A stretch of DNA of 64,000 nt, taken from assembly GCF_004120195.1 (NCBI RefSeq), contig NZ_SCHN01000005.1:434001-498000 (forward strand), written 5' to 3'. This document shows positions 42,773 through 52,726 of the stretch, piece after piece (the stretch's first letter is position 1; the number at the start of each line of letters is the position of its first letter). This stretch comes from Enterovibrio baiacu (GTDB lineage Bacteria > Pseudomonadota > Gammaproteobacteria > Enterobacterales > Vibrionaceae). The notes under the pieces are model-generated. The model saw nothing but the letters and a program-made list of their open reading frames with translations, did no database searches and was not told the DNA's origin. The translations under genes and the position numbers were made by a program.

Positions 42773-43098
42773 TTTCTCTCCTTGAAGATCTATAGGTGAT
42801 GCCTAACAATTATCCGTGCCAGCATAACACTCCCATCGCGCCATGCCAGCACCGGTACTCAGTCAGTTGTTTTTATGGTGTTTTTGTCAAAAAATCACAC
42901 ATCGTCATTTTGCATCTTTTTCATTTCAAATCGCCCTCATAAAATAAAAAGCCTTTGTTTATAGACATATAACCGCACACATCCACACTTTAGAAATAAA
43001 CGTCTCATTAATGAGCCAATACTTAACTACACTTTTCAATGACTAAACAGCAACTTCCTAATAATTCGAACTCACAATCAAAGGACACGGTTGTCGTT
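42773..43098. other. Divergent intergenic region, flavoprotein / binding-protein gene
   Basis: About 326 bases, AT-rich toward the right. It holds divergent promoters; no operator recognised. An in-frame ATG at 43039 extends the next gene by 20 codons but would bury its signal peptide. Confidence 0.35.
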
Positions 43099-44661
43099 AT
43101 GAAGACATTGCTCAGGTGTATAAGCGCCATCTTTTTTCTTTTTTTCTTTGCATCTAGCATCGCGTTGGCGAAGCCTGTGTCGGGGTCACACTTAAAAGTG
43201 TTCATTCCCAGCCTGCCTTATATCTATATTTCCCATTCCATCAATGCTGCGCTTCTTCGCCCTGCAAATAACGCACAAGGGTGGGAATATGACATGGCAA
43301 CCAGCCACAGCGTCATTGATGAACGCACCTATGAATTCACACTAAGAAAAGGTGTTAAATTCCAAGATGGCACACCGTTTAATGCAGATGCTGTGCTGTT
43401 AAATATGGAGTACTTTAAGAAAGCGCCTTTTCTCTTCACCAAAATAGACACGGTATTTGATCGCGCTGAGAAAATTGATGACTACACAGTGCGTTTTCAT
43501 TTAACGCAGAAATACGGGCAATTTCTTAACGATGCCATTTGGATTCAATTTTATACCCGTACGTATTTAGAAAAATTCGGCTGGAACGGCAAAGCGACGT
43601 GCCCGAATTTGGCAGAGCCTGGCCCGTATGGCCTTGGCCCTTACATCCTCAAAGAAGGATACATTGAAGGCGATCGCCAGACCCCAAATGCTGTGCTTGA
43701 AGCCAATCCAAACTATTGGAACCCCGACTATCCGAAAATTGAAAAGGTCACCGTCTACACCGAACTCGACAGCAAGGTAGCGCTAGAAAGAGCAATAGAC
43801 AGAGATGGCGAGTTAGATATCATGCCGATCCCTGTGTCTGAGAAGCGCCGCGTCAATCAATCGCTCTACGCTAAATTGGTGACCGCACCATCAACCGATA
43901 ACATCGCCATTCACATCAACATGATCACGGGCAACAAACGCCTTCAAGACAAAGCGGTCCGCGTTGCCCTGAACAAAGCCATCGACCAACGCCGTTTACT
44001 CAGCAAATATTATGACGGTGAAGGGCAAGTCAAACCGACCCTCGCTGCCCCGCTCTACCCCGGCGTCGATAAGGTGGTCAAAAAACTCAAGGCTTATTCA
44101 GACGTTGAAGACCCAAAAGCCATTCGTGATCAACTCAAGCGCACCCTCGATGGGTTAGTGCTGAACGTTTATACACAAGACAGATACATGCACATTTGGA
44201 AAGGCATCGACCGAGACCTTCGCAAAGTTGGTGTAAAGCTCAAGTTCGATATTACAACCAGTGAAAAGGATGTGTTCGGGCAATTGCTCAGTACCAATGC
44301 AGGCAAGAACACTAAGCAATGGGATTTACTCGCGTGGGGAGATGACGATTGGTACTACAACCACCCTTGGTCAGCATTCCTCGTCTATCGTACCCACAAC
44401 TACTGGAGCACCATTTCACCGGATCCTCAGCTCGATGGTTATGTGGAGGAGATGTTCCGTGAGTCTGTCGGCACGTCCGCTTTCGACAACGTCTCTGAAA
44501 AGATCATGTACCACGTCTATGACAACGGATACATGCTGTTTGTGCCCACACCTAATAAGGTGTTAGCCGTCAACAAACACGTCACCTATTCCCCTTACCG
44601 CATGGCAAACATGCCGCTTTGGGAAATAGAGGTGTCCGATGAACACTGGTCTGTTCGCTAG
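43099..44661 (+). CDS. Periplasmic peptide/nickel-type substrate-binding protein (SBP family 5), solitary
   Basis: The 520-residue exported protein has a signal peptide (MKTLLRCISAIFFLFFFASS, cleavage near ALA-KP). It then has the family-5 pattern: 'DERTYEFTLRKGVKFQDGTPFNADAVLLNMEYF', 'GPYGLGPYILKEGY', 'VLEANPNYWNPDYPKIEKVTVY' and 'DKAVRVALNKAIDQRRLL'. The start at 43099 is chosen because a signal peptide follows directly. No permease or ATPase genes are adjacent; the next gene, 90 bases on, is a chemoreceptor. It may deliver its ligand to that receptor, or serve a transporter encoded elsewhere. Confidence 0.88.
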   Translation: MKTLLRCISAIFFLFFFASSIALAKPVSGSHLKVFIPSLPYIYISHSINAALLRPANNAQGWEYDMATSHSVIDERTYEFTLRKGVKFQDGTPFNADAVLLNMEYFKKAPFLFTKIDTVFDRAEKIDDYTVRFHLTQKYGQFLNDAIWIQFYTRTYLEKFGWNGKATCPNLAEPGPYGLGPYILKEGYIEGDRQTPNAVLEANPNYWNPDYPKIEKVTVYTELDSKVALERAIDRDGELDIMPIPVSEKRRVNQSLYAKLVTAPSTDNIAIHINMITGNKRLQDKAVRVALNKAIDQRRLLSKYYDGEGQVKPTLAAPLYPGVDKVVKKLKAYSDVEDPKAIRDQLKRTLDGLVLNVYTQDRYMHIWKGIDRDLRKVGVKLKFDITTSEKDVFGQLLSTNAGKNTKQWDLLAWGDDDWYYNHPWSAFLVYRTHNYWSTISPDPQLDGYVEEMFRESVGTSAFDNVSEKIMYHVYDNGYMLFVPTPNKVLAVNKHVTYSPYRMANMPLWEIEVSDEHWSVR

Positions 44662-44751
44662 AAAGCGCTAGAACATCCGTATGTCACCGCGGGTAAATCC
44701 ATTTAGGGGAACGCTTTTCGTTTCCAACTTGATGAGAAAGAAGGGTTAACC

Positions 44752-47649
44752 ATGTTTGGAAAGTTAAGAACAAAACTGCTGCTTATCTTCCTTTTCATCG
44801 GGGGCGTGCCGATCATGGTCGTCGGTTATGCTGCTCTCGCCAAATCCAGTGAAGCCATGCAAAGCCAAGCCTTTGCACAGCTCGTCAGCATGCGAGAAGT
44901 CAAGAAAACACAAATTGAAGCCTACATCGAGCGCGCCTATGACGATATTAAAATTCTGGCAGGCAGTGAAGACACCAAGCAAATTCAAAAACTGCTTCAG
45001 TTCTATGCCGTCGATGAAGAGATTGGCGACAATGACCCGTTCAACACCGACACCTATGAGTACGATGAAATTTGGAGTTCCCAAGGTAGCACGCTGAGTG
45101 ACTACGTGAATGTTTATGGCTATTCCGATGTATTTATTATTCAAGCCAATAGCGGCCATGTGGTGTTCTCCGCGAACCGTAACAGCGACCTTGGCGCGAA
45201 CCTGAATACGGGCACACTGAAGAACAGCCCTCTCGCCTCTTTGTTCCGAAAAGTGCTCGCATCAAAAGAAACACATGTTCAAGATTACCAGCGCTACGCG
45301 CCACAAAACGACGCCCCCACCGCCTTCATAGGTCGCCCTATTGTTGATTTAAGCGGCAACACACTGGCCGTCGCCGTGCTTCAACTCTCTGTCGATGAAA
45401 TAAACAAGATCATGCTTCAACGCACCGGAATGGGAGAATCCGGCGAAACCTATTTGGTCGGGCCCGACTACTTGATGCGCTCAGACTCTCACCTCGCTGA
45501 TAACAGCCACTCTGTTTTAGCGTCATTTGCCAATCCAGAAGTAGGTAACATTAAAACCGTTGCTACACGCAATGCCTTAGCCGGTCTTTCTGCTTATGAA
45601 GTGGTTAGCGATTATCGAGATATCCCTGTGTTGTCAGCCTATACGTCGATTCCCTTTGGCGACACATCGTGGGCGCTCATCGCAGAGATCGATGAATCCG
45701 AAGCCTTTGGTACCATCATCTCGTTAAAATGGTTGCTTGGGTTTATTCTGGTTAGCGGCGTCGTGCTCATCACGGTGATAGCAACTGTCTTTACGCAATC
45801 TGTGACGCGTCCTATTATCGAACTTACCAAGAAGCTCGAAACCGTCGCCCTGAATGGCGATTTCTCGGCACGTGTAGAAGTAAAAAGCCAAGACGAAATT
45901 GGTCAATCTGCCGATGCATTCAACAGCTTTATGCAAAGCACCCAACAAGCATTGTCTGAAATTAATAAAGTCATGGAAGGCCTTGCGAAAGGAGACTTTA
46001 GCAACCGCATTGAAGCCGATTTTCAAGGCGATCTGCTGTCGATTAAAGAAGCGACCAATACGTCTTTGGAAAACGTTGAGAATTCAGAAAACCTTCGCGC
46101 GGAAATGGAGAAAAACGCCAAGTTACGTGCAGAGGAAAATGTGCGCGTTCGACAGGCACTCGACAACGTGTCTACTAACACCATGATTGCGGATAAAGAC
46201 TACAACATCATCTACCTAAACCGCACCGCGCATGCGTTAATGGAAAACGCGAAAGATGATTTCGCCACACTGGTTCCTCGCTTTAACCCAGACAAAATTC
46301 TGGGTCAGAATATCGACTTCTTCCATAAAAACCCGGCACATCAACGCAATATCTTGGATCAACTCGAAGGAACACATCATATTGAATTGCCTGTAGGCAC
46401 ACGCACAATGGCCATTGCAGCCAATGCGATCATCGACGATGACGGTCAACGCATTGGTACCGTCATCGAGTGGACAGATCGCACCGCAGAAGTGGCGATT
46501 GAACGTGAGATTGACGGCATGGTAGACGCGGCCAGCCGTGGCGATTTTACCAAACAACTCTCGTTGCAGGACAAGCAAGGCTTCTTCCTTAACCTCGCAC
46601 AAGGTTTAAATAACCTCACATCAAACACAGACACAGCCTTGGCTGACATGCAGCGGATCCTTGGCTCGATCGCAAGCGGCAATCTTACCGAGCGCATTGA
46701 ACAAAGCTACACAGGACGATTTGGTCAGCTAAAAATCGACACCAACTCTACCATCGATAAACTGACCCAAGTGATCAGCAACATCAGGCAAGCCTCGAGC
46801 ACCATTTCAAGTTCATCGAATGAAATCGCTTCAGGTAACCGAGACCTTAGCCAACGTACGGAAGACCAAGCAACCTCGCTGCAAGAAACGGCGGCCAGCA
46901 TGGAAAACATGACAGAGACCGTCAAGCAAAGCGCAGAGAATGCCAAAGTTGCGAACAAGCTGAGTGAGGAGGCCCGTCTAAAAGCCCGTGAAGGCGGTAA
47001 TGTCGTAATGCGCACCATCTCGGCGATGGATCAAATTAGTGGTGCGAGTAATAAGATTTCAGACATCATTGGCGTGATCGATGAAATCGCTTTCCAAACC
47101 AATCTACTCGCGCTTAATGCCGCCGTTGAGGCTGCACGTGCAGGGGAACAGGGCCGAGGTTTTGCGGTTGTCGCAGGTGAAGTGCGCAGCCTCGCGCAAC
47201 GTTCAGCGGAAGCGGCAAAGGAAATCAAAGAACTGATCCGTGATACCAACAAGAAGGTCGAAGACGGTGCGGAATTGGTGATTGAATCTGGCGATACTTT
47301 GCAAGAGATCGTCAATATGGTGGAAGAAGTCGGTATCAAAATGGCGGAGATTAGTGATGCAGCACAAGATCAAAGCTCAGGCATTGAGCAAGTAAACATT
47401 GCCATTGCCAGAATGGACACCATGACGCAACAAAACGCAGCCTTGGTTGAACAAGCTGCCACCGCGGGTGAAAGCATGCTCTCGCAAGCGCAGGACATGA
47501 ATGTGATGATGGAATTCTTTACCGTCACACAAGTCGACGAAGAAATTAAAACACCAATTTTTAAGCGAAAAGCGAAGCCACAGAGAAAACTGGAGACAAG
47601 ACCTAAACCGCTCGTTGACGATAATGACGTTGAGTGGGATGAGTTTTAA
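44752..47649 (+). CDS. Large methyl-accepting chemotaxis protein with sensory, HAMP and PAS modules
   Basis: The 965-residue inner-membrane receptor has TM1 at about residues 8-28, then a long periplasmic Cache-like domain (about 40-315) with '[25 protein letters not shown]' and '[14 protein letters not shown]'. TM2 at about 325-350 is followed by HAMP, a HAMP-like spacer ('[19 protein letters not shown]'), and a PAS domain (about 465-575) with '[18 protein letters not shown]'. Further HAMP-like repeats ('[11 protein letters not shown]', '[20 protein letters not shown]') precede the signalling hairpin '[20 protein letters not shown]'. The C-terminus ends EWDEF, matching the xWxxF tether for CheR/CheB. 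The binding-protein gene upstream may supply its ligand. Confidence 0.93.
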   Translation: MFGKLRTKLLLIFLFIGGVPIMVVGYAALAKSSEAMQSQAFAQLVSMREVKKTQIEAYIERAYDDIKILAGSEDTKQIQKLLQFYAVDEEIGDNDPFNTDTYEYDEIWSSQGSTLSDYVNVYGYSDVFIIQANSGHVVFSANRNSDLGANLNTGTLKNSPLASLFRKVLASKETHVQDYQRYAPQNDAPTAFIGRPIVDLSGNTLAVAVLQLSVDEINKIMLQRTGMGESGETYLVGPDYLMRSDSHLADNSHSVLASFANPEVGNIKTVATRNALAGLSAYEVVSDYRDIPVLSAYTSIPFGDTSWALIAEIDESEAFGTIISLKWLLGFILVSGVVLITVIATVFTQSVTRPIIELTKKLETVALNGDFSARVEVKSQDEIGQSADAFNSFMQSTQQALSEINKVMEGLAKGDFSNRIEADFQGDLLSIKEATNTSLENVENSENLRAEMEKNAKLRAEENVRVRQALDNVSTNTMIADKDYNIIYLNRTAHALMENAKDDFATLVPRFNPDKILGQNIDFFHKNPAHQRNILDQLEGTHHIELPVGTRTMAIAANAIIDDDGQRIGTVIEWTDRTAEVAIEREIDGMVDAASRGDFTKQLSLQDKQGFFLNLAQGLNNLTSNTDTALADMQRILGSIASGNLTERIEQSYTGRFGQLKIDTNSTIDKLTQVISNIRQASSTISSSSNEIASGNRDLSQRTEDQATSLQETAASMENMTETVKQSAENAKVANKLSEEARLKAREGGNVVMRTISAMDQISGASNKISDIIGVIDEIAFQTNLLALNAAVEAARAGEQGRGFAVVAGEVRSLAQRSAEAAKEIKELIRDTNKKVEDGAELVIESGDTLQEIVNMVEEVGIKMAEISDAAQDQSSGIEQVNIAIARMDTMTQQNAALVEQAATAGESMLSQAQDMNVMMEFFTVTQVDEEIKTPIFKRKAKPQRKLETRPKPLVDDNDVEWDEF

Positions 47650-47665
47650 AACGGTGCGCTTATAC

Positions 47666-47706
47666 AAAACAACAGAGGGAGCATGATGCTCCCTCTGTTG
47701 TTTTGT
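47666..47706. terminator. Strong bidirectional terminator between the MCP and MATE genes
   Basis: AAAACAACAGAGGGAGCAT and its exact reverse complement are separated by a single base, a 19-bp perfect inverted repeat with A and T ends. It serves both convergent genes. Confidence 0.93.
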
Positions 47707-47710
47707 AGAA

Positions 47711-49090
47711 TCACTGGCTCACTGTAGCAAGTGACGGCGTCACTCTATGTGTTTCTGTTCTACGCTGTCGCTTGATATGACGCCACATCAATGGAATGAC
47801 AATGGATGCCAACACAATGTTTGAGAGTGGCATCGCCAGCCAAACACCTTGCAACCCGAACAGTTTCGGCATGATCGCCAGAAATGGAAACTGAACCAAC
47901 ATGTTTGCCACGGAAATACTCAACGATGTCCCGCCCTTTCCAACGGAAAGAAAGTACATCGATGCCAAAATGATCAGGCCATCGAGATACATCGCTGATA
48001 GGTGCAAACGAATACCCAAGGTGGCTTCGTCCACCAACGCCGGATCGCCCGTGGTGAACCAACCAATAACGTGTTCAGGAAACGCATTCAGTACCCCTAG
48101 CCACAGCAGCCCCGCCCCCAAAGACACCATGGTGGCTAGTTTCGCGACTTTCGCGATATTCGAGAATTGACGCGCACCGTGATAGAAACTCACTTGTGGT
48201 TGCATACCTTCAGCAATGCCTTCAGCAACCACGTAATACAAGGTCATTAAATAGCCAACAATGGCGAATGACGCGATGCTGATTGGCGAGCCGTATTCCA
48301 CAAATAAGCGGTTGTGAAACGCCACTAGCACGCCGTAGTACAAATACATCACGAGGGACGACACGCCCATTGCTACGCTTTTTCTTGCATCACTCAGGCT
48401 AAATTGCAGCTGATGAGAAAAAACCGACAAATAAGAGTGACGTGACAACAGGTACACAAACGCCATGGCGACTGTGGTGAGCTGTGCAATCACGGTTGCC
48501 CATGCCGCACCGGCTAACCCCCAATGCAGTACGCCGATAAACAGGTAATCGAGTACGATGTTCGTTAACGCACCTACCACCATCATGGCCGTTGCGACGA
48601 TCGGACTATCATCATTTCGGATAAGAAACGGCAAAGCACCTGACGCGACTGTCGCCATCGCGCACAGTGAAAAGACACGGATGTAATCCGCTGCGTATGC
48701 TTGCGTCATGCCTTGCGCCCCCTGCAAACCGATCAGGGGGTCACCCAGGAATGCCAGGTAGAGAGACGCCAACACGCCAAACACGATGATCAGCATGAGA
48801 CCAGTAAACATGGCGGTTCGCGCGGCAGGGATCTTTTCCTCACCACGGTAAATGGAAACTAGGCTACCTGAACCCATGCCAATGAGAAGACCCAATCCGC
48901 TCACGAGCGCAATCACGGGCCACGCAATATTGATGGCCGCCAAACCCTCTGCGCCAATGTAGTGGCCAACAAAAACGCCATCAACCAATTGATAGAGGCC
49001 GTTCACAATCATTGCTGCAATCGCTGGAATGGTATATCGCCAGAAAGTGCGACTGATCGAACCGTTGTGTTCTAAAGAAGAAGTATGCAT
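47711..49090 (-). CDS. MATE-family multidrug/Na+ (or H+) efflux protein
   Basis: The 459-residue inner-membrane protein has 12 hydrophobic segments. The MATE start 'FWRYTIPAIAAMIVNGLYQLVDGVFVGHYIGAEGLAAINIAWPV' and 'GMGSGSLVSIYRGEEKIPAARTAMF' are typical of the DinF/MepA-like branch, with 'VVEGIAEGMQPQVSFYHGA'-type repeats. It exports cationic drugs or metabolites. It is divergent from a LysR gene, which probably controls it. Confidence 0.91.
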   Translation of the reverse strand: MHTSSLEHNGSISRTFWRYTIPAIAAMIVNGLYQLVDGVFVGHYIGAEGLAAINIAWPVIALVSGLGLLIGMGSGSLVSIYRGEEKIPAARTAMFTGLMLIIVFGVLASLYLAFLGDPLIGLQGAQGMTQAYAADYIRVFSLCAMATVASGALPFLIRNDDSPIVATAMMVVGALTNIVLDYLFIGVLHWGLAGAAWATVIAQLTTVAMAFVYLLSRHSYLSVFSHQLQFSLSDARKSVAMGVSSLVMYLYYGVLVAFHNRLFVEYGSPISIASFAIVGYLMTLYYVVAEGIAEGMQPQVSFYHGARQFSNIAKVAKLATMVSLGAGLLWLGVLNAFPEHVIGWFTTGDPALVDEATLGIRLHLSAMYLDGLIILASMYFLSVGKGGTSLSISVANMLVQFPFLAIMPKLFGLQGVWLAMPLSNIVLASIVIPLMWRHIKRQRRTETHRVTPSLATVSQ

Positions 49091-49218
49091 AAAAGTTTCA
49101 TCAAAAAAGGAGGCGGCTATTATCTCGTTTAAACCGATAGGATAAAGTTACAATCCATCCGAAAATGAGATAGATTAAGTCATTGTCTTATTGTGATTTA
49201 TACCTTTAGGTTACTGTG

Positions 49219-50103
49219 ATGAACTGGACGCTCGATCAATTAAAGGCCTTTGTTGAAGCGGCTGAATGTGGATCTTTTTCTGCCGCAGCAAGGCGACTAG
49301 GCAAAGCGCAATCTCGCGTCAGTACTGCCATTTCTAACCTTGAAGTGGATTTAGGGTTTGAGTTGTTTGACCGCAGCGCTAAGTTACCCGTGCTGACTGA
49401 CGCCGGAAAAGAAATGTTGGTGGATGCGAAAGCCATTTTGCAACAATGCCAGCGCATGAACTCGCGCGCAATGGCGGTGACCGAAGGCGACCCTGTCTCT
49501 TTCAACGTCGCCATGGATGAAGCGGTACCGATTCAAACCTTTGAAACCTTATTTGTCATGCTGGCCGATAATTTCCCAAACTTGAAGCTCACCATACTCA
49601 ATGGCTCGCAAGATGACATTGCAACGTGGGTGAATGAAGGCCGCGCCGACATTGGTTTCATCTTCCGCATGAAACCGTTGTCAGAATCGTTAGATTGGTA
49701 TGATTTGGCTACGATCAAACAAGTCATGATCGCCCCGTGTGACCACCCATTGAGTCTCATTGAACACCCGCATGAAGACGATTTGATCACGTATCGACAG
49801 CTCGCCATTCGAGATCGGTTAGGGTATTCGCAAGAGCAACCTATTTCGCCGCGCTATTGGCACGTTGATAGCTACTTTTACATCATTAACTTGGTCATGC
49901 GAGGTGTTGGCTGGGCGTTTGTTCCCGAGCACATTGCAAAGCATGAGTGGCACCATGGCCAAGTGAAAATCATTTCTACACAAGAGTTGTCCAGTCCACC
50001 GATTTACACGCTGAGCGTTATCAAACGTAAAGCACGCGGCTGGGACAAAGTCATGACATGGCTCGATACGACTTTGTTTTCTCTGTTCCCTTCCCAGCGA
50101 TAA
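49219..50103 (+). CDS. LysR-family transcriptional regulator
   Basis: The 294-residue protein has a winged helix-turn-helix, 'NWTLDQLKAFVEAAECGSFSAAARRLGKAQSRVSTAISNLEVDLGFELFDR', at the N-terminus. A periplasmic-binding-protein-like effector domain follows. The ATG at 49219 is preferred over the GTG just before it. Divergent from the MATE pump, with about 125 bases between the two starts, the classic layout for a LysR regulator and its target; the effector is unknown. A hairpin terminator follows. Confidence 0.92.
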   Translation: MNWTLDQLKAFVEAAECGSFSAAARRLGKAQSRVSTAISNLEVDLGFELFDRSAKLPVLTDAGKEMLVDAKAILQQCQRMNSRAMAVTEGDPVSFNVAMDEAVPIQTFETLFVMLADNFPNLKLTILNGSQDDIATWVNEGRADIGFIFRMKPLSESLDWYDLATIKQVMIAPCDHPLSLIEHPHEDDLITYRQLAIRDRLGYSQEQPISPRYWHVDSYFYIINLVMRGVGWAFVPEHIAKHEWHHGQVKIISTQELSSPPIYTLSVIKRKARGWDKVMTWLDTTLFSLFPSQR

Positions 50104-50123
50104 CAAAGCGCCTCGTCAGAAAA

Positions 50124-50152
50124 GAAAAAACGCCCATAACGGGCGTTTTTTG
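50124..50152. terminator. Bidirectional terminator, lysR / zinc operon
   Basis: AAAAACGCCC-ATAAC-GGGCGTTTTT, 10-bp perfect stem. It ends both the LysR gene (+) and the zinc cluster (-). Confidence 0.9.
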
Positions 50153-50200
50153 TGTTGAGTTGTGCCGTGGGAGAATCTCTCGCAGCTAGCCCTTCATGGC

Positions 50201-50689
50201 TTATTCATCATCGTACGGTTCAATCGCCGTACCTTCGATCAAATAACCCGCTTGAGCAAGTTCATGAGAAACCGTATGGGTTTTCAACGTGCCTATCACA
50301 TAGACCACATCCCAAAGCTCATGAACAGGTGCACCTTCTTCAAATTTCACATACACAATTTGGTTCGGTGGCGGCGGTGGCACGTGAATACACGCCCCGA
50401 AAAATGGCACTAGCAAGAACTCCGTAACCTTATCTGCATCCCCTTCGAGTGGGATAACAAACCCAGGGATCTTCACTTGGCTGTTGTTCAACTCAGGACG
50501 CACTGCACCGTACAAACTTTGTTGCGGTTCTGGATTATTATGGTCAATCGCAGGCATGCCACGATCATCAAATTGATTTCTTTCTTGTTCTGGCACCAGA
50601 TCAATCCAATCCAGCGTTAGCACGTCTTCATTGTTTGCTTGGGCAAGCAAAGGGAAACACGCAACCAGTATTAATATCCATTTTTTCAT
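50201..50689 (-). CDS. DUF3299 exported protein of the zinc cluster
   Basis: The 162-residue protein has a signal peptide (MKKWILILVACFPLLAQA). The DUF3299 core is 'VKIPGFVIPLEGDADKVTEFLLVPFFGACIHVPPPPPNQIVYVKF', which contains a Cys-x-His within the conserved 'FFGACIHVPPPP' motif. It is periplasmic. In Vibrio such genes belong to the zrg zinc-uptake operon. It follows the permease gene by 4 bases and is the last gene of the operon. It may bind metal or help assemble the transporter. Confidence 0.88.
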   Translation of the reverse strand: MKKWILILVACFPLLAQANNEDVLTLDWIDLVPEQERNQFDDRGMPAIDHNNPEPQQSLYGAVRPELNNSQVKIPGFVIPLEGDADKVTEFLLVPFFGACIHVPPPPPNQIVYVKFEEGAPVHELWDVVYVIGTLKTHTVSHELAQAGYLIEGTAIEPYDDE

Positions 50690-50693
50690 TCAA

Positions 50694-51950
50694 TTAGATC
50701 CGAATTGTCATTCCATCAGAAAGTGATTGTTTGTAAGCACGCAGTGCGGGTAACACACCAACGAGAAAACCTGCGCTAAGCACAATGCCCATCAACATCC
50801 ATTCGTGCAGACTCAGCCAAGAGGCTGACAGTTGTAACCCGTAGTGGGAAAGCACAAACGGAGAGGCAATAGCCAAGACACCATATAACGTCACCACACC
50901 CAAAGCGATACCTAAGGCTGTTAGTAAGAGCGCTTCGCTGATCAACAAAATAAAGATGTGTGATGGACACGCACCCATTGCTCGTAAGATTGCCATCTCA
51001 CGACGGCGTTCATTCAAGCTAGTCAGTAGGCTCGATAACATCCCCATTAAGCCTGCAATAACAACAAATCCTGACACCACCAGCAATGCTTGTTCTGCCA
51101 CCGACATCAAGCTCCAAAGTTCATGCAGAGCGATACCCGGCATAATGGCGGTCAGCGGTTCTTTGGTGTATTCGTTGATGCTACGTTGTAAGGCAAAGGT
51201 TTGGATACGGCTTTTCAGCCCAACAAATAGTGCCGTAATTTGATCGGATTGAAGTGTTTCAATATCAATATCTTCCGCGGAAATACCCGGGCCTAACTGT
51301 GCACCACTTTCCCACCCAATATGGATAGCTTCGATAGCAGGCAAAGACACATGCACACTGCGATCAACGGGCGTTCCTGTCGGCGCAAGGATACCCGTGA
51401 CGGTGAAAGGAAGATTATCATGGCGACTGAATTTTTTATCCGCCAAGCCATGCGCAATCACAATGTTGTCGCCGAGCGAATAGCCAAGCTTTTGCGCCAC
51501 TTCCGCACCAACAACCGTATCAAACAACCCTTCAAACGGTTTCCCTTCACGGAAGGTGAGCGCTTGTTTCTGGCCAAAACGATAATGTTTGAAGTAGTCA
51601 TCCGTGGTGCCAACCACACGAAAACCACGATGCGAATCCCCTAGCGTAATCGGAATGCTCCACTTAACGGCGGGGTTGGCGCGGATGTCTTCAACACTTT
51701 TCCAATCAATATTGTTGGTGGCATTGCCAATTCGGAAGACAGAATACAGCAGCAGATTCACTTGTCCTGAACGCGCACCCACGATCAAATCGGTGCCAGA
51801 AATGGTATTCGCGAAGCTGTCCTTCGCTTGCGTTCGAACACGCTCAACACCGAGTAACAACACCACGGAAATGGCCACTGTGAGTACGGTTAGTAGCGCC
51901 GTTGCCTTACGGTTTTTCAGGCTTTGTAAGGCGAGTTTAAAAATGGTCAT
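50694..51950 (-). CDS. FtsX/MacB-like ABC transporter permease of the zinc cluster
   Basis: The 418-residue inner-membrane protein has an N-terminal membrane segment (ALQSLKNRKATALLTVLTVAISVVLLLG), a large periplasmic domain of about 230 residues, and three C-terminal segments with 'SSLLTSLNERRREMAILRAMGACPSHIFILL', the FtsX coupling-helix motif. MacB-topology permeases transmit mechanical force and do not form a simple channel, so in zinc uptake this is an unusual importer partner. It overlaps the ATPase gene by 4 bases. Confidence 0.9.
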   Translation of the reverse strand: MTIFKLALQSLKNRKATALLTVLTVAISVVLLLGVERVRTQAKDSFANTISGTDLIVGARSGQVNLLLYSVFRIGNATNNIDWKSVEDIRANPAVKWSIPITLGDSHRGFRVVGTTDDYFKHYRFGQKQALTFREGKPFEGLFDTVVGAEVAQKLGYSLGDNIVIAHGLADKKFSRHDNLPFTVTGILAPTGTPVDRSVHVSLPAIEAIHIGWESGAQLGPGISAEDIDIETLQSDQITALFVGLKSRIQTFALQRSINEYTKEPLTAIMPGIALHELWSLMSVAEQALLVVSGFVVIAGLMGMLSSLLTSLNERRREMAILRAMGACPSHIFILLISEALLLTALGIALGVVTLYGVLAIASPFVLSHYGLQLSASWLSLHEWMLMGIVLSAGFLVGVLPALRAYKQSLSDGMTIRI

Positions 51951-52660
51951 ACGCCCTCCGCTTGCGTTGCAGTACCTGAATGACTGGCTCCATTGATGTC
52001 GGTAAGCGATACCGAACGATCAAAATGCGATTCTAAGGTGTGATCATGGCTCACAAACAGCAAGCTAGACCCAGCATGCTCACATTCTTTCATCAGCAAC
52101 GCGATAAACGCATTTCGGCTATCAAAATCAAGGGCGGAGGTGGGTTCATCGGCCAAAAGCAAGGCAGGCTTGCCAATCAATGCACGCGCAGCCGCTACAC
52201 GTTGTTGTTGCCCAATACTTAACGCGGTGACAGGCTTGATTAAACAGCTTTCAGGTAGATCAAGCGCCAGTAGAAGACGTTTAGCTTCTTGCATTAAATC
52301 GCCTGACACGCGCTGCTTACGTAAAGAGGAAAAACGGCAAGGCAGGAGAACGTTGTCCAATACCGACAGATAAGGAAGCAAATTAAACTGCTGAAAAATA
52401 TAACCAATGTTGTCGGCACGAAACACATCACGCTGACTGCCTTTTAAAGCGGTCAGTTCAGTATCACAGAGCTGCAGCGACCCCGATGATGCGAGATTAA
52501 TACCAGCAATTAAGCTTAATAACGTGGATTTACCGCTTCCACTTGCGCCCTTCAAAAACACTTTTTCACCCTGCTCTACGGAAAAAGCAGGAATATCAAT
52601 TTGCCAATCTGGCTGGCCTTCCCAGCGAAAACGCACGTTCTCAAGTTTTAATATCGACAT
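51947..52660 (-). CDS. ABC transporter ATP-binding protein (LolD/MacB type) of the zinc cluster
   Basis: The 237-residue ATPase has Walker A 'GASGSGKSTLLSLI', Q-loop 'IFQQFNLLPYLSVLDNV', signature 'LSIGQQQRVAAARALI', Walker B 'ALLLADEPTSALD' and the H-loop 'LFVSHDHT'. The signature reads LSIGQ, not LSGGQ. It pairs with the FtsX-type permease. Its ATG lies 10 bases after GAGGG, which is part of the right arm of a hairpin in the gap behind zrgA, so translation could be damped by that structure. Confidence 0.93.
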   Translation of the reverse strand: MSILKLENVRFRWEGQPDWQIDIPAFSVEQGEKVFLKGASGSGKSTLLSLIAGINLASSGSLQLCDTELTALKGSQRDVFRADNIGYIFQQFNLLPYLSVLDNVLLPCRFSSLRKQRVSGDLMQEAKRLLLALDLPESCLIKPVTALSIGQQQRVAAARALIGKPALLLADEPTSALDFDSRNAFIALLMKECEHAGSSLLFVSHDHTLESHFDRSVSLTDINGASHSGTATQAEGV

Positions 52661-52667
52661 GTGGTAA

Positions 52668-52688
52668 AGACCCTCATAGAGAGGGTCT
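52668..52688 (-). promoter_or_regulatory. Hairpin between zrgA and the ABC ATPase gene
   Basis: On the - strand AGACCCTC-TCTAT-GAGGGTCT, 8-bp perfect stem, followed by TTTACCAC and the ATPase start. The 3' arm carries the only Shine-Dalgarno-like GAGGG. It may act as a partial terminator, raising zrgA over the ABC genes, or mask the ribosome site. Confidence 0.6.
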
Positions 52689-52726
52689 ACTCCTTGTTTT
52701 TCTTTTATGTCTGACTGTATCGCCGC

